This document shows, one piece after another, positions 1 to 4,798 of a DNA stretch of 6,550 nt (within the stretch, counting starts at the first letter, position 1; each line of letters begins with the position of its first letter). The DNA comes from JAEUMW01 sp039807745. GTDB taxonomy: Bacteria > Pseudomonadota > Gammaproteobacteria > Burkholderiales > JAEUMW01. The notes under the pieces were generated by a model. That model saw only the letters and a list, made by a program, of their open reading frames with translations, had not been told where the DNA came from and ran no database searches. The position numbers and the translations under genes were made by a program. The stretch spans positions 1 through 6,550 of the forward strand of contig JBDHRV010000170.1 of NCBI GenBank assembly GCA_039807745.1, in the 5' to 3' direction.

Positions 1-67
1 ACCCGCACAAGCCGGAAGCCGCCTCACGGGATCTCGGGCGGGCATCGAGGAAGGCACGTGGTGCGGC

Positions 68-102
68 AACAAAAAAGCCGCCCGCAGGCGGCCTTTTTTG
101 TT
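68..102 (-). terminator. Intrinsic, probably bidirectional terminator after the parvulin gene
   Basis: The stem GCCGCC (77-82) pairs with GGCGGC (87-92) around a CGCA loop. It is flanked by A6 (71-76) and T6 (94-99), with one unpaired C at 93. Read on the minus strand, the hairpin is followed by a T6 tract and starts about 15 bases after the parvulin stop codon, so it should end the four-gene operon. The flanks are symmetrical, so plus-strand transcripts would also meet a hairpin followed by T6. No plus-strand gene ends in bases 1-67, so a second client cannot be shown here. Confidence 0.88.
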
Positions 103-116
103 CTTGCCAGGATCGG

Positions 117-953
117 TCAGTCGATCTTCGCCTTGGCGCGCACCTCGCCGATCGCCTTCTGCTGCATCTGCCCCTGCATGCCCTGCTCGATCTGGCCCTT
201 GACCTCGTCGTACGGCGGGAATACGTACGGCCGCTCGTTCTCGACCTTGATCACGTGCCAGCCGAACTGGGTCTGAACGGGCTTGTCGCTGATCTGCCCA
301 GGCTTCATGCCCTGCACCGCGTCGCCGAAGGGCTTCACGAAGTTCCCGGTCGTCTGCCAGCCGAGGTCGCCGCCCTTGGTCTTGGAGCCCGGGTCGGTTG
401 ACTTGGCGGCGGCAACCTTCTCGAAGTTGCCGCCCTTTTTCAGCTCAGCGATGATCTTCTGCGCTTCGGCCTCGTTCGCGACCAGGATGTGGCGCAGCTT
501 GTATTCCTTCGCACTGCCCTGGACCGACTTGATCTTGTCGTACTCGGCCTTCATCTGTTCGTCGGTGACTGGGTGGGACTTGCGGTAATTGTCGAGATAA
601 GCAGACGCGAGAATCTGCTGGCGCGCGAGCTCGAGGCGAGTCGCGACATCCGGGGACCTGTCGAGCCCCATCCGCGTTGCCTCTTGGGCGAGCGCCTCCA
701 TCGTGATCAGCTGTTCCTTGATCGCCGTGCGGGTCTCGGCGGAATCGGGCTGTCCCTGCGCGGCGCGGTCCTTGACGATGAGGTCCAGGCGCGATTGGGG
801 TATCGCGACACCGTTGACCTTTGCGACCTGACCGCCGCCGTTGGACGCTGCCGCGGCCGGCTGCGGTCTCGTGTCCTGGGCCAGGGATATCCCGGGCAGC
901 GCGAGATACAGCGCCGCGACGAGAGCCAGCCGATTGAATTTGATAGCTTGCAT
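117..953 (-). CDS. Periplasmic parvulin-type peptidyl-prolyl cis-trans isomerase (SurA/PpiC/Par27-like)
   Basis: This 278-residue protein should be a periplasmic folding helper that isomerises Xaa-Pro bonds and probably has chaperone activity on outer-membrane or secreted clients. A Sec signal peptide is visible: a basic start, a hydrophobic run at about 9-22, and a likely cut after SLA (residue 25). A short Ala/Gly-rich linker follows, then a helical SurA-like N-terminal region (about 42-145). A single parvulin domain spans about 150-239, recognisable by YKLRHILV (151-158), GGDLGW (194-199) and FGWHVIKVE (230-238). A Gln-rich helical tail closes the protein. One parvulin domain and this length fit the Par27 group better than true SurA, which has two. 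The ATG at 953 is preceded by AAAGGA at 960-965 with 6-base spacing. It is the last gene of the operon, 25 bases after bolA and just before the terminator. The family is certain; client proteins are unknown. Confidence 0.93.
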   Translation of the reverse strand: MQAIKFNRLALVAALYLALPGISLAQDTRPQPAAAASNGGGQVAKVNGVAIPQSRLDLIVKDRAAQGQPDSAETRTAIKEQLITMEALAQEATRMGLDRSPDVATRLELARQQILASAYLDNYRKSHPVTDEQMKAEYDKIKSVQGSAKEYKLRHILVANEAEAQKIIAELKKGGNFEKVAAAKSTDPGSKTKGGDLGWQTTGNFVKPFGDAVQGMKPGQISDKPVQTQFGWHVIKVENERPYVFPPYDEVKGQIEQGMQGQMQQKAIGEVRAKAKID

Positions 954-958
954 GCGAA

Positions 959-965
959 TTCCTTT
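959..965 (-). promoter_or_regulatory. Ribosome binding site of the parvulin gene
   Basis: The minus strand reads AAAGGAA about 6 bases before the ATG at 953. The site lies in the 25-base gap after the bolA stop, so this gene can recruit ribosomes itself rather than depend on coupling as its upstream neighbours may. It also supports the chosen start. Confidence 0.7.
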
Positions 966-978
966 GCAGTGGTTGACT

Positions 979-1242
979 TCAGATTTCGTTCGGAGCGAGA
1001 GCGCGGATCGCGAGGGCGTGGATCTCGTTGCGCATCAGATCACCCAGCGCCTCGTACACCAGACGGTGGCGTACCACGCTCGAGCAGCCGGCGAATCGCG
1101 ACGACACGATGAGCAGATCGTAATGCCCGCCGCCGCCTTTCGCGCCCTCATGACCCACGTGCTTTCCGCCTTCATCCAGGATCTCGATGTTCTCCGGAGC
1201 AAGCGCCTGGAGGCGCTCCTCCATTTTCTTGACCGTGTTCAT
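979..1242 (-). CDS. BolA family protein
   Basis: This 87-residue protein has the small BolA fold (KH-like, class II). Family members work with monothiol glutaredoxins in Fe-S cluster trafficking, and E. coli BolA also acts as a morphology and stress regulator. The diagnostic run is visible: a Gly-rich loop with His (GGGGHYDLLIVSS, 36-48), then FAGCSSVVRHRLVYEAL (50-66), and the C-terminal pattern IHALAIRALAP (74-84). The conserved His40 and the RHR at 58-60 are typical, and Cys53 is a possible extra ligand. The start is the ATG at 1242, which overlaps the upstream yciI-like stop as ATGA. An open frame runs further upstream to about 1599 but gives arginine-rich nonsense inside yciI. An AAGG lies about 10 bases before the start. 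Placement with yciB suggests an envelope or cell-shape link, but that is inference. Which BolA paralogue this is cannot be settled by eye. Confidence 0.92.
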   Translation of the reverse strand: MNTVKKMEERLQALAPENIEILDEGGKHVGHEGAKGGGGHYDLLIVSSRFAGCSSVVRHRLVYEALGDLMRNEIHALAIRALAPNEI

Positions 1243-1544
1243 GCCGGAAGCACCTTCTTGAAGGGCTTGACCGTCACGCGGGCGAACACGCCTTCGATGG
1301 TGTAGGGATCCGCGCGCGCCCACGCTTCGGCCGCTTCCAGCGAATCGAATTCGGCGACGATCAGGCTGCCGGTGAAGCCGCTCGCGCCCGGGTCGGGGCT
1401 GTCGACCGCGGGAAGCGGTCCGGCAACGAACAACCGGCCCTCGGCCTGCAGCGCCTGCAGTCGCTCCAGGTGAGCGGGTCGCGCGGCCAGTCGCTGCGCG
1501 AGACTGTTCGGCACGTCCTCTCCGAAGATCGCATACAGCATCAT
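1239..1544 (-). CDS. YciI-like protein (DUF/YCII superfamily)
   Basis: This 101-residue cytoplasmic protein belongs to the YCII superfamily, a ferredoxin-like alpha+beta fold with a putative His-Asp active-site pair and no settled function. The sequence shows the usual N-terminal strand (MLYAIFGED), the conserved His in RPAHLERLQ (His25), the strand GRLFVAGPLP (36-45), SGFTGSLIVAEFDSLEAAEAW (55-75) and the motif ADPY (78-81), whose Asp79 is the likely partner of His25. Length and motif order match the family. It starts at the first of two consecutive ATG codons (1544), which overlaps the yciB stop by four bases, with a strong GGAGGGG site 5 bases upstream inside the end of yciB. Its own stop overlaps the bolA start. 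The family call is firm. Any enzymatic activity is conjecture. Confidence 0.92.
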   Translation of the reverse strand: MMLYAIFGEDVPNSLAQRLAARPAHLERLQALQAEGRLFVAGPLPAVDSPDPGASGFTGSLIVAEFDSLEAAEAWARADPYTIEGVFARVTVKPFKKVLPA

Positions 1545-2080
1545 TTGTTCCCCTCCGGTTCCACGAAACGCGCCAGCGCGATCGCCTGCAGCACGACAAA
1601 AGCGAGGGTCAGACCGAGTCCCCCGAACACCTTGAAATTCACCCAGGTGTCCGTATCGAAGTTGTACGCGACGAAAAGGTTGACGATTCCCATCACGCCG
1701 AAGAACACGACCCAGCTCGCGTTGAGCCTGTTCCAGATGTCATCCGGCAGCCTGATCTCCTTGCCCATCAACGCCCGGATGAGGTTTCTGCCGAAGAGGA
1801 CCTGCGCACCGAGCAGCACACCGCCGAAGAGCCAGTAGAGCACGGATGGCTTCCACTTGATGAACGTCTCGTCGTGCAGGAGCAACGTCGCGCCACCGAA
1901 GACCACGATCACCGCGAGACTCACCCAGAGCATCCCATCGACTTTCCGGTGCCTGAGCCAGACCCACCCGATCTGCAGGAAGGTGGCGACGATAGCTACC
2001 GCTGTCGCGACGTAGATGCCCTGGAGCTTGAAGGCCAAGAAAAAAACGACGACCGGAAAGAGGTCGAACAAGAACTTCAT
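1541..2080 (-). CDS. yciB: Inner membrane septation protein A (YciB/IspZ)
   Basis: YciB is a small polytopic inner-membrane protein required for normal septation in Shigella (named IspZ there) and involved in envelope integrity and cell elongation in E. coli; its molecular activity is not known. From the ATG at 2080 the product is 179 residues, the usual family length, and begins with the hallmark MKFLFDLFPVVVFF. Further signatures are HRKVDGMLWVSL (44-55), the invariant-looking DETFIKWKPSVLYWLFG (70-86), GRNLIRALMGKEIRLPD (97-113), WNRLN (116-120) and YNFDTDTWVNFKVFG (139-153). Hydrophobic segments at about 4-18, 21-41, 49-67, 77-95, 121-139 and 150-170 give five or six membrane passes. The frame stays open upstream to a TTG at 2137, which would add 19 residues (LDKGAANPDN and on). 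Family length favours 2080, but no good ribosome site precedes either start. It is the first gene of the operon. Confidence 0.95.
   Translation of the reverse strand: MKFLFDLFPVVVFFLAFKLQGIYVATAVAIVATFLQIGWVWLRHRKVDGMLWVSLAVIVVFGGATLLLHDETFIKWKPSVLYWLFGGVLLGAQVLFGRNLIRALMGKEIRLPDDIWNRLNASWVVFFGVMGIVNLFVAYNFDTDTWVNFKVFGGLGLTLAFVVLQAIALARFVEPEGNK
1550..1556 (-). promoter_or_regulatory. Strong Shine-Dalgarno of the yciI-like gene, inside yciB
   Basis: The minus strand reads GGAGGGG five bases before the ATG at 1544. The site lies in the last codons of yciB, so the yciI-like gene can reinitiate after yciB or be loaded directly. It fixes the first of the two tandem ATGs as the start. Confidence 0.8.
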
Positions 2081-2137
2081 GAAGGGCCGGGCGGCTGCAA
2101 TCGCGGCATTATCCGGATTTGCCGCCCCCTTGTCCAA

Positions 2138-2276
2138 CCGTGCCGAGCGCTTCGATCGTCGCCTTCACGGCCCTCGTCCCCGGCTTTTTCACCAGCATTG
2201 GACCCCGCCACGGGTCTCCGCAGCTTCGCACCCGCACCTATTATAATCGCGCCTTCGGCCTCGACTTCGAACGACC
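2138..2276. promoter_or_regulatory. Divergent intergenic region with a self-complementary -10 box
   Basis: This segment separates yciB (leftward) from the exported coiled-coil gene (rightward). The eight bases ATTATAAT at 2240-2247 are perfectly self-complementary. TATAAT therefore appears on the plus strand at 2242-2247 and on the minus strand at 2245-2240, in an otherwise GC-rich setting. Rightward it would start a transcript at about 2254, giving a leader of roughly 23 bases. Leftward the leader to yciB would be about 150 bases. I see no convincing -35 hexamer at 16-18 bases in either direction, so direction and activity are inferred. Confidence 0.5.
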
Positions 2277-2678
2277 ATGATCCACATTGGCAGACGGGGT
2301 TGGTTCGCTGCGCTCTTCTGCGTGCTGCTGCCGACTTACCTCGGTAGTAGCGCCTTCGCGCAGGACGGAGCCAAGCGCATCCGCGACGAGCTAACCCTCG
2401 TACAGCAGGAGCAGCAGGCCGTGTTCCAGCAGTTCCAGATGGTGCGGGAGCTGCGCAACGAGCTGATGATGCCCCCTCCCACGCAGCCGGCGCTCTCCGG
2501 CTACGGTATGGGACAGGCGATACCGAATTACGAGGACGTGGTCGCCGCACAGAGGGATCGCGACCAGCGGCTCGTCGAGTACAGCCAGCGTATGGAGCAG
2601 CTCTACGCACGCTACCAGGAGCTCGACGGGCGACGCCAGGCACTCGTCGAGGAGCTCGCCCGAACGGGTAGCCGCTAG
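2277..2678 (+). CDS. Exported coiled-coil protein of unknown function
   Basis: I do not recognise a family for this 133-residue protein. It opens with a clear Sec signal peptide: two Arg at 6-7, a hydrophobic stretch at about 9-22, and a likely cut after AFA at residue 28. That leaves about 105 residues in the periplasm. The mature part has two charged, Gln/Glu/Arg-rich helices (about 31-64 and 87-130), separated by a Pro/Gly linker starting MMPPPTQP (64-71). The spacing of Leu, Val, Phe and Tyr suggests coiled coils that could fold back on each other or oligomerise. There is no lipobox; Cys15 lies within the hydrophobic core. No catalytic motif or mature cysteine is visible. The start is the ATG at 2277, about 30 bases after the TATAAT box, with only a weak ribosome site. 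It stands alone, divergent from yciB and separated from the efflux operon, so context says little. Confidence 0.75.
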   Translation: MIHIGRRGWFAALFCVLLPTYLGSSAFAQDGAKRIRDELTLVQQEQQAVFQQFQMVRELRNELMMPPPTQPALSGYGMGQAIPNYEDVVAAQRDRDQRLVEYSQRMEQLYARYQELDGRRQALVEELARTGSR

Positions 2679-2805
2679 GGAATTCATGAGCGGCCGAAGT
2701 CGAGGGCGCGTCGCAGCAGCCCGGTGATGTGCAGGACCTCACGTCCGGTCCCTTGGCGGATCTGCCAGCGAACCGCCGCAGTCCACGAGATGCGCACGAG
2801 CACCG

Positions 2806-2830
2806 CAAGTCAGCTCAAGTGACTTGTCAC
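2806..2830. repeat. Overlapping inverted repeats upstream of the efflux operon promoter
   Basis: CAAGTCA (2806-2812) is the exact reverse complement of TGACTTG (2820-2826), with seven bases between. Overlapping the right arm, GTGAC (2819-2823) mirrors GTCAC (2826-2830) across TT. CAAGT and ACTTG (2816-2826) form a third mirror pair. The cluster covers the candidate -35 hexamer TTGTCA (2824-2829). It may be a second protein-binding site, or chance nesting of short words. Confidence 0.4.
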
Positions 2831-2871
2831 GGTGAGCGTTTGGGAATAACTTACCGAACGGATAGTTATAT
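2824..2871 (+). promoter_or_regulatory. Probable promoter of the tetR-type/efflux operon
   Basis: This is the only AT-richer patch before the operon. TTGTCA (2824-2829) matches the -35 consensus at five of six bases but has only a weak -10 partner (TAACTT, 2847-2852, spacing 17). An alternative is TTTGGG (2839-2844) with TAGTTA (2863-2868, spacing 18). Either placement puts the operator palindrome over the core promoter, as expected for repression. Which pair is used cannot be decided by eye. Confidence 0.5.
2846..2869. promoter_or_regulatory. Operator-like palindrome, likely TetR-family binding site
   Basis: The left half ATAACTTACCGA is mirrored by the right half ACGGATAGTTAT. Outer arms ATAACT/AGTTAT and inner arms CCG/CGG are perfectly symmetrical, 18 of 24 positions in all. 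The only breaks are three A/T dinucleotides, one at the centre (AA) and one between the arms on each side. A palindrome of this length with a CCG-NN-CGG core is typical of TetR-family operators. It lies about 140 bases before the regulator start and overlaps the likely promoter, which fits autorepression. That the neighbouring regulator binds it is inference. Confidence 0.7.
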
Positions 2872-2910
2872 GGGACTCGTGGGCGTTGGCGGTTCGATTC
2901 GCAGGTAAGG

Positions 2911-2985
2911 GGGCCGACCATTCGCTGCGGCCCGCTTCGCGCATCTCATCCCGGAAAGGGCCGCGCCGCGGCCCCGAGGGGTTTT
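2911..2985 (+). promoter_or_regulatory. GC-rich leader with two hairpins sharing the same arms
   Basis: In the presumed 5' leader of the efflux operon, GGGCCG (2911-2916) pairs with CGGCCC (2928-2933). Further on, GGGCCGCG (2958-2965) faces CGCGGCCC (2967-2974) across a single base, so the real loop would open by a pair or so. The arms are interchangeable, so alternative long-range pairing is possible. A third small stem, CCCC (2972-2975) with GGGG (2978-2981), is followed by TTTT and competes with the second hairpin. This could act as an attenuator or a stability element, or simply reflect GC-rich sequence. Confidence 0.35.
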
Positions 2986-3008
2986 ATCAACAGCCTGCTA
3001 GGCCCCCC

Positions 3009-3701
3009 ATGATGAGCTGCGCCCGTACCAAGCCCGCCCCGCGCTGGCTGCGCCGCAAGGATGATCGTCCCGCCGAGCTCACTGCGGCGGCGCTGCAGCT
3101 CTTCGTCGAGCGCGGCTATGCGGCGACCCGGCTCGAGGATGTCGCGGCACGCGCCAGCGTGAGCAAAGGCACCCTCTATCTTTATTTTCGCAACAAGGAA
3201 GAGCTCTTCCAGGCGGTGGTTCGGAAAGGGCTGGTCGAGACGATCGAGATGGGCGAAGCCCTGGTCGCGGAGTTTCGCGGCGATGCGGCCGAACTCCTCG
3301 TCCTCCTGATCCGCGGCTGGTGGGATGCGCTCGTGCTGTCACCCTTCAGCGGCATTCCGAAGCTCGTGATCGGCGAGTCCGGCAATTTCCCGGAGCTCGC
3401 GCGCATCTACTTCGAGGAGGTGATCGACCGCGGCTCCCGCCTGGTCGAGTCGGTGCTCGCGCGCGGCGTCAAGGCCGGCGACTTCCGCGCTTTCGACCCG
3501 CACCACCTGACGCGCGTGGCGATCGCGCCGGTGGTGATGGCGGCGCTGTGGAAGCACTCGTTCGGGCGCCTCGAAGCGCGCAACATCGCCGAGGAAGCCT
3601 ATCTCGACACTCATCTGCGGGCGCTCCTGATGGGCATCGCAACCGACCCGGCGCAGGTGCGCGCAGTCGACACGCCGTTGCCGCTGGAGGTCGAGAAATG
3701 A
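3009..3701 (+). CDS. TetR/AcrR-family transcriptional regulator of the efflux operon
   Basis: This 230-residue protein is a one-domain-plus-ligand-pocket repressor of the TetR/AcrR family, normally a dimer released from DNA by a small molecule. The N-terminal HTH is clear: RPAELTAAALQLFVERGYAATRLEDVAARASVSKGTLYLYFRNKEELF in outline, with the positioning helix about 40-49 and the recognition helix about 52-60 (SKGTLYLYF). The C-terminal part (about 75-215) is all-helical and ligand-binding, with IPKLVIGESGNFPELA of the type seen in regulators beside RND pumps. I chose the first of two tandem ATGs (3009). The frame is open back to a TTG at 2886, but that stretch is non-conserved, leader-like sequence. 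No good ribosome site precedes the ATG. The stop overlaps the adaptor start as ATGA, so regulator and pump are one operon. Autoregulation through the palindrome at 2846-2869 is inferred. The ligand is unknown. Confidence 0.92.
   Translation: MMSCARTKPAPRWLRRKDDRPAELTAAALQLFVERGYAATRLEDVAARASVSKGTLYLYFRNKEELFQAVVRKGLVETIEMGEALVAEFRGDAAELLVLLIRGWWDALVLSPFSGIPKLVIGESGNFPELARIYFEEVIDRGSRLVESVLARGVKAGDFRAFDPHHLTRVAIAPVVMAALWKHSFGRLEARNIAEEAYLDTHLRALLMGIATDPAQVRAVDTPLPLEVEK
3686..3690 (+). promoter_or_regulatory. Ribosome binding site of the adaptor gene, inside the tetR-type gene
   Basis: GGAGG lies seven bases before the ATG at 3698, within the last codons of the regulator. It favours 3698 over the in-frame ATG at 3725 and gives the adaptor its own strong initiation signal besides the stop/start overlap. 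Confidence 0.75.
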
Positions 3702-4798
3702 GCCGGTCGCGCGCGCGCCCCGACATGCGCCCGACGCTGGCCGCGTTGCTGGGGCTTTGCATCCTCGCCGGCTGCGGCAAGGACGATGCGCCGCCGGACG
3801 CGGCACCTCCGGTACGCGTCGTCCCCGCCCTGGTCACCGATCAGCGCCTGCACGCAACCTATTCCGGCGACGTGCGGGCGCGTTACGAAACCGACCTGGG
3901 CTTTCGCGTCGGCGGCAAGATCCTGACGCGGGAGGTGGAAGTCGGCAGTGTAGTGAAGTCCGGCGAGCCCCTCGCCAAGCTCGATCCACAGGACCTGCAA
4001 CTCAACATCCTGTCTGCGCGCTCGCAGCTCGAGGCGGCTCGTTCCGATCACCATCAGGCGGCGGCCGATCTCGATCGCTACCGCAACCTGCTCAAGAAGC
4101 GCTTCATCAGCGAGGCCGAGTTCGACCGTCGCGAGAACCAGAATCGAGTTGCCAGAGCTCGACTCGATCAGGCGAAGGCGCAGGTCGGCGTGGCGGAGAA
4201 TCAGGCGGCATACGCGACCTTGCGTCCGGACGGCGACGGCGTGATTACCGCGATCCTGGCGGAGGCGGGGCAGGTGGTGGCGGCGGGTCAGACCGTGATG
4301 CGAATGGCGCGCGGGGATGAGCGCGAAGTCGTGATCAGCGTGCCGGAGAACCGCCTGAACGAGCTCAAGGCGGCGAACGACATCCGCATCAGTCTCTGGG
4401 CGGACCCCGGTGTCATCTACAAGGGCCAGGTGCGGGAGGTGTCGCCGGGCGCCGATGCGGTCACGCGCACCTACACGGTGAAGGTGAGCATTCTCGAAGC
4501 CGATTCGCGCGTGCGCCTCGGCATGACCGCGAACGTTCTGCTCGGCAGCACGCTCGCCGAGCAGGCGATCGAGTTGCCGTTGACTGCGCTCTATCGAAAG
4601 GACGCAGGCGCTGCCGTCTGGGTCGTGGATCCGGCGACCAGCACCGTGAACCTTGCCCCGGTCCGCCTGGGCGAGTACCACGAGAACACCTTCACGGTGC
4701 TGGACGGGTTGCAGGCCGATGCGCTGGTGGTCACTGCCGGCGTGCACAAGCTCGTTCCGGGACAGAAGGTGAAGGTGCACCGACCGAGTCCGTCGTGA
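3698..4798 (+). CDS. RND efflux periplasmic adaptor (HlyD/AcrA-type membrane fusion lipoprotein)
   Basis: This 366-residue adaptor should connect the RND pump to an outer-membrane channel in a tripartite efflux complex. The N-terminus is a lipoprotein signal: a hydrophobic run LAALLGLCILAG and the lipobox LAGC with Cys26 as the lipidation site. The barrel-sandwich half-motif TDLGFRVGGKI lies at about 65-75, with VEVGSVVKSGEPLAKLDPQDL after it. A helical hairpin follows at about 100-168. The second lipoyl half runs at about 174-206 (GVITAILAEAGQVVAAGQTV), followed by a beta-barrel (about 207-285, with SPGADAVTRTYTVKV) and a membrane-proximal domain to the C-terminus. Length and order are normal. 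ATG at 3698 is supported by GGAGG. A later ATG at 3725 would also leave a complete signal peptide. It overlaps the regulator stop (ATGA), and its stop overlaps the pump start (GTGA). Confidence 0.94.
   Translation: MSRSRARPDMRPTLAALLGLCILAGCGKDDAPPDAAPPVRVVPALVTDQRLHATYSGDVRARYETDLGFRVGGKILTREVEVGSVVKSGEPLAKLDPQDLQLNILSARSQLEAARSDHHQAAADLDRYRNLLKKRFISEAEFDRRENQNRVARARLDQAKAQVGVAENQAAYATLRPDGDGVITAILAEAGQVVAAGQTVMRMARGDEREVVISVPENRLNELKAANDIRISLWADPGVIYKGQVREVSPGADAVTRTYTVKVSILEADSRVRLGMTANVLLGSTLAEQAIELPLTALYRKDAGAAVWVVDPATSTVNLAPVRLGEYHENTFTVLDGLQADALVVTAGVHKLVPGQKVKVHRPSPS

Larger units (their letters stand above)
2679..3008. other. Non-coding stretch between the coiled-coil gene and the tetR-type gene
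   Basis: These 330 bases contain no gene I can support. The few short frames (for example from the ATG at 2727, 32 codons) resemble nothing and lack ribosome sites. The left half (2679-2800) shows only small hairpins without T-tracts, so no intrinsic terminator for the upstream gene is visible. The right half carries overlapping inverted repeats, promoter elements, a 24-base operator-like palindrome and a GC-rich leader with two hairpins, listed separately. Confidence 0.6.

Noticed and set aside
1..67. Possible gene end or start at the left edge, including an ATG on the minus strand at 45
   Set aside because: No plus-strand frame stops before the terminator. The minus-strand frame gives only about 15 codons inside the window with no ribosome site, so nothing can be supported.
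979..1599. Long form of the BolA gene starting at 1599
   Set aside because: The extra 119 residues are arginine-rich and read through yciI in the wrong frame. BolA homology starts at the ATG at 1242, which overlaps the yciI-like stop.
2686..2727. Mini-frame after AGGG at ATG 2686 (13 codons)
   Set aside because: It is too short, Arg-rich and without likeness to a leader peptide; nothing suggests it is translated.
2077..2808. 243-codon minus-strand frame across the exported protein gene and intergenic DNA
   Set aside because: Its composition is Arg/Ala/Pro-rich with no motif, and it covers a plus-strand gene with a convincing signal peptide.
2889..2924. GGTTCGATTC followed later by ACCA, resembling the T-loop and 3' end of a tRNA
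   Set aside because: The flanking bases do not form a five-pair T stem, the distance to the ACCA is wrong for an acceptor stem, and no D or anticodon arm lies upstream. It is neither a tRNA nor a supportable attachment-site remnant.
3611..4780. 389-codon open frame on the minus strand opposite the adaptor
   Set aside because: It shows the same antisense artefact composition (Arg, His, Leu), has no ribosome site, and the plus strand carries a clear membrane fusion protein.
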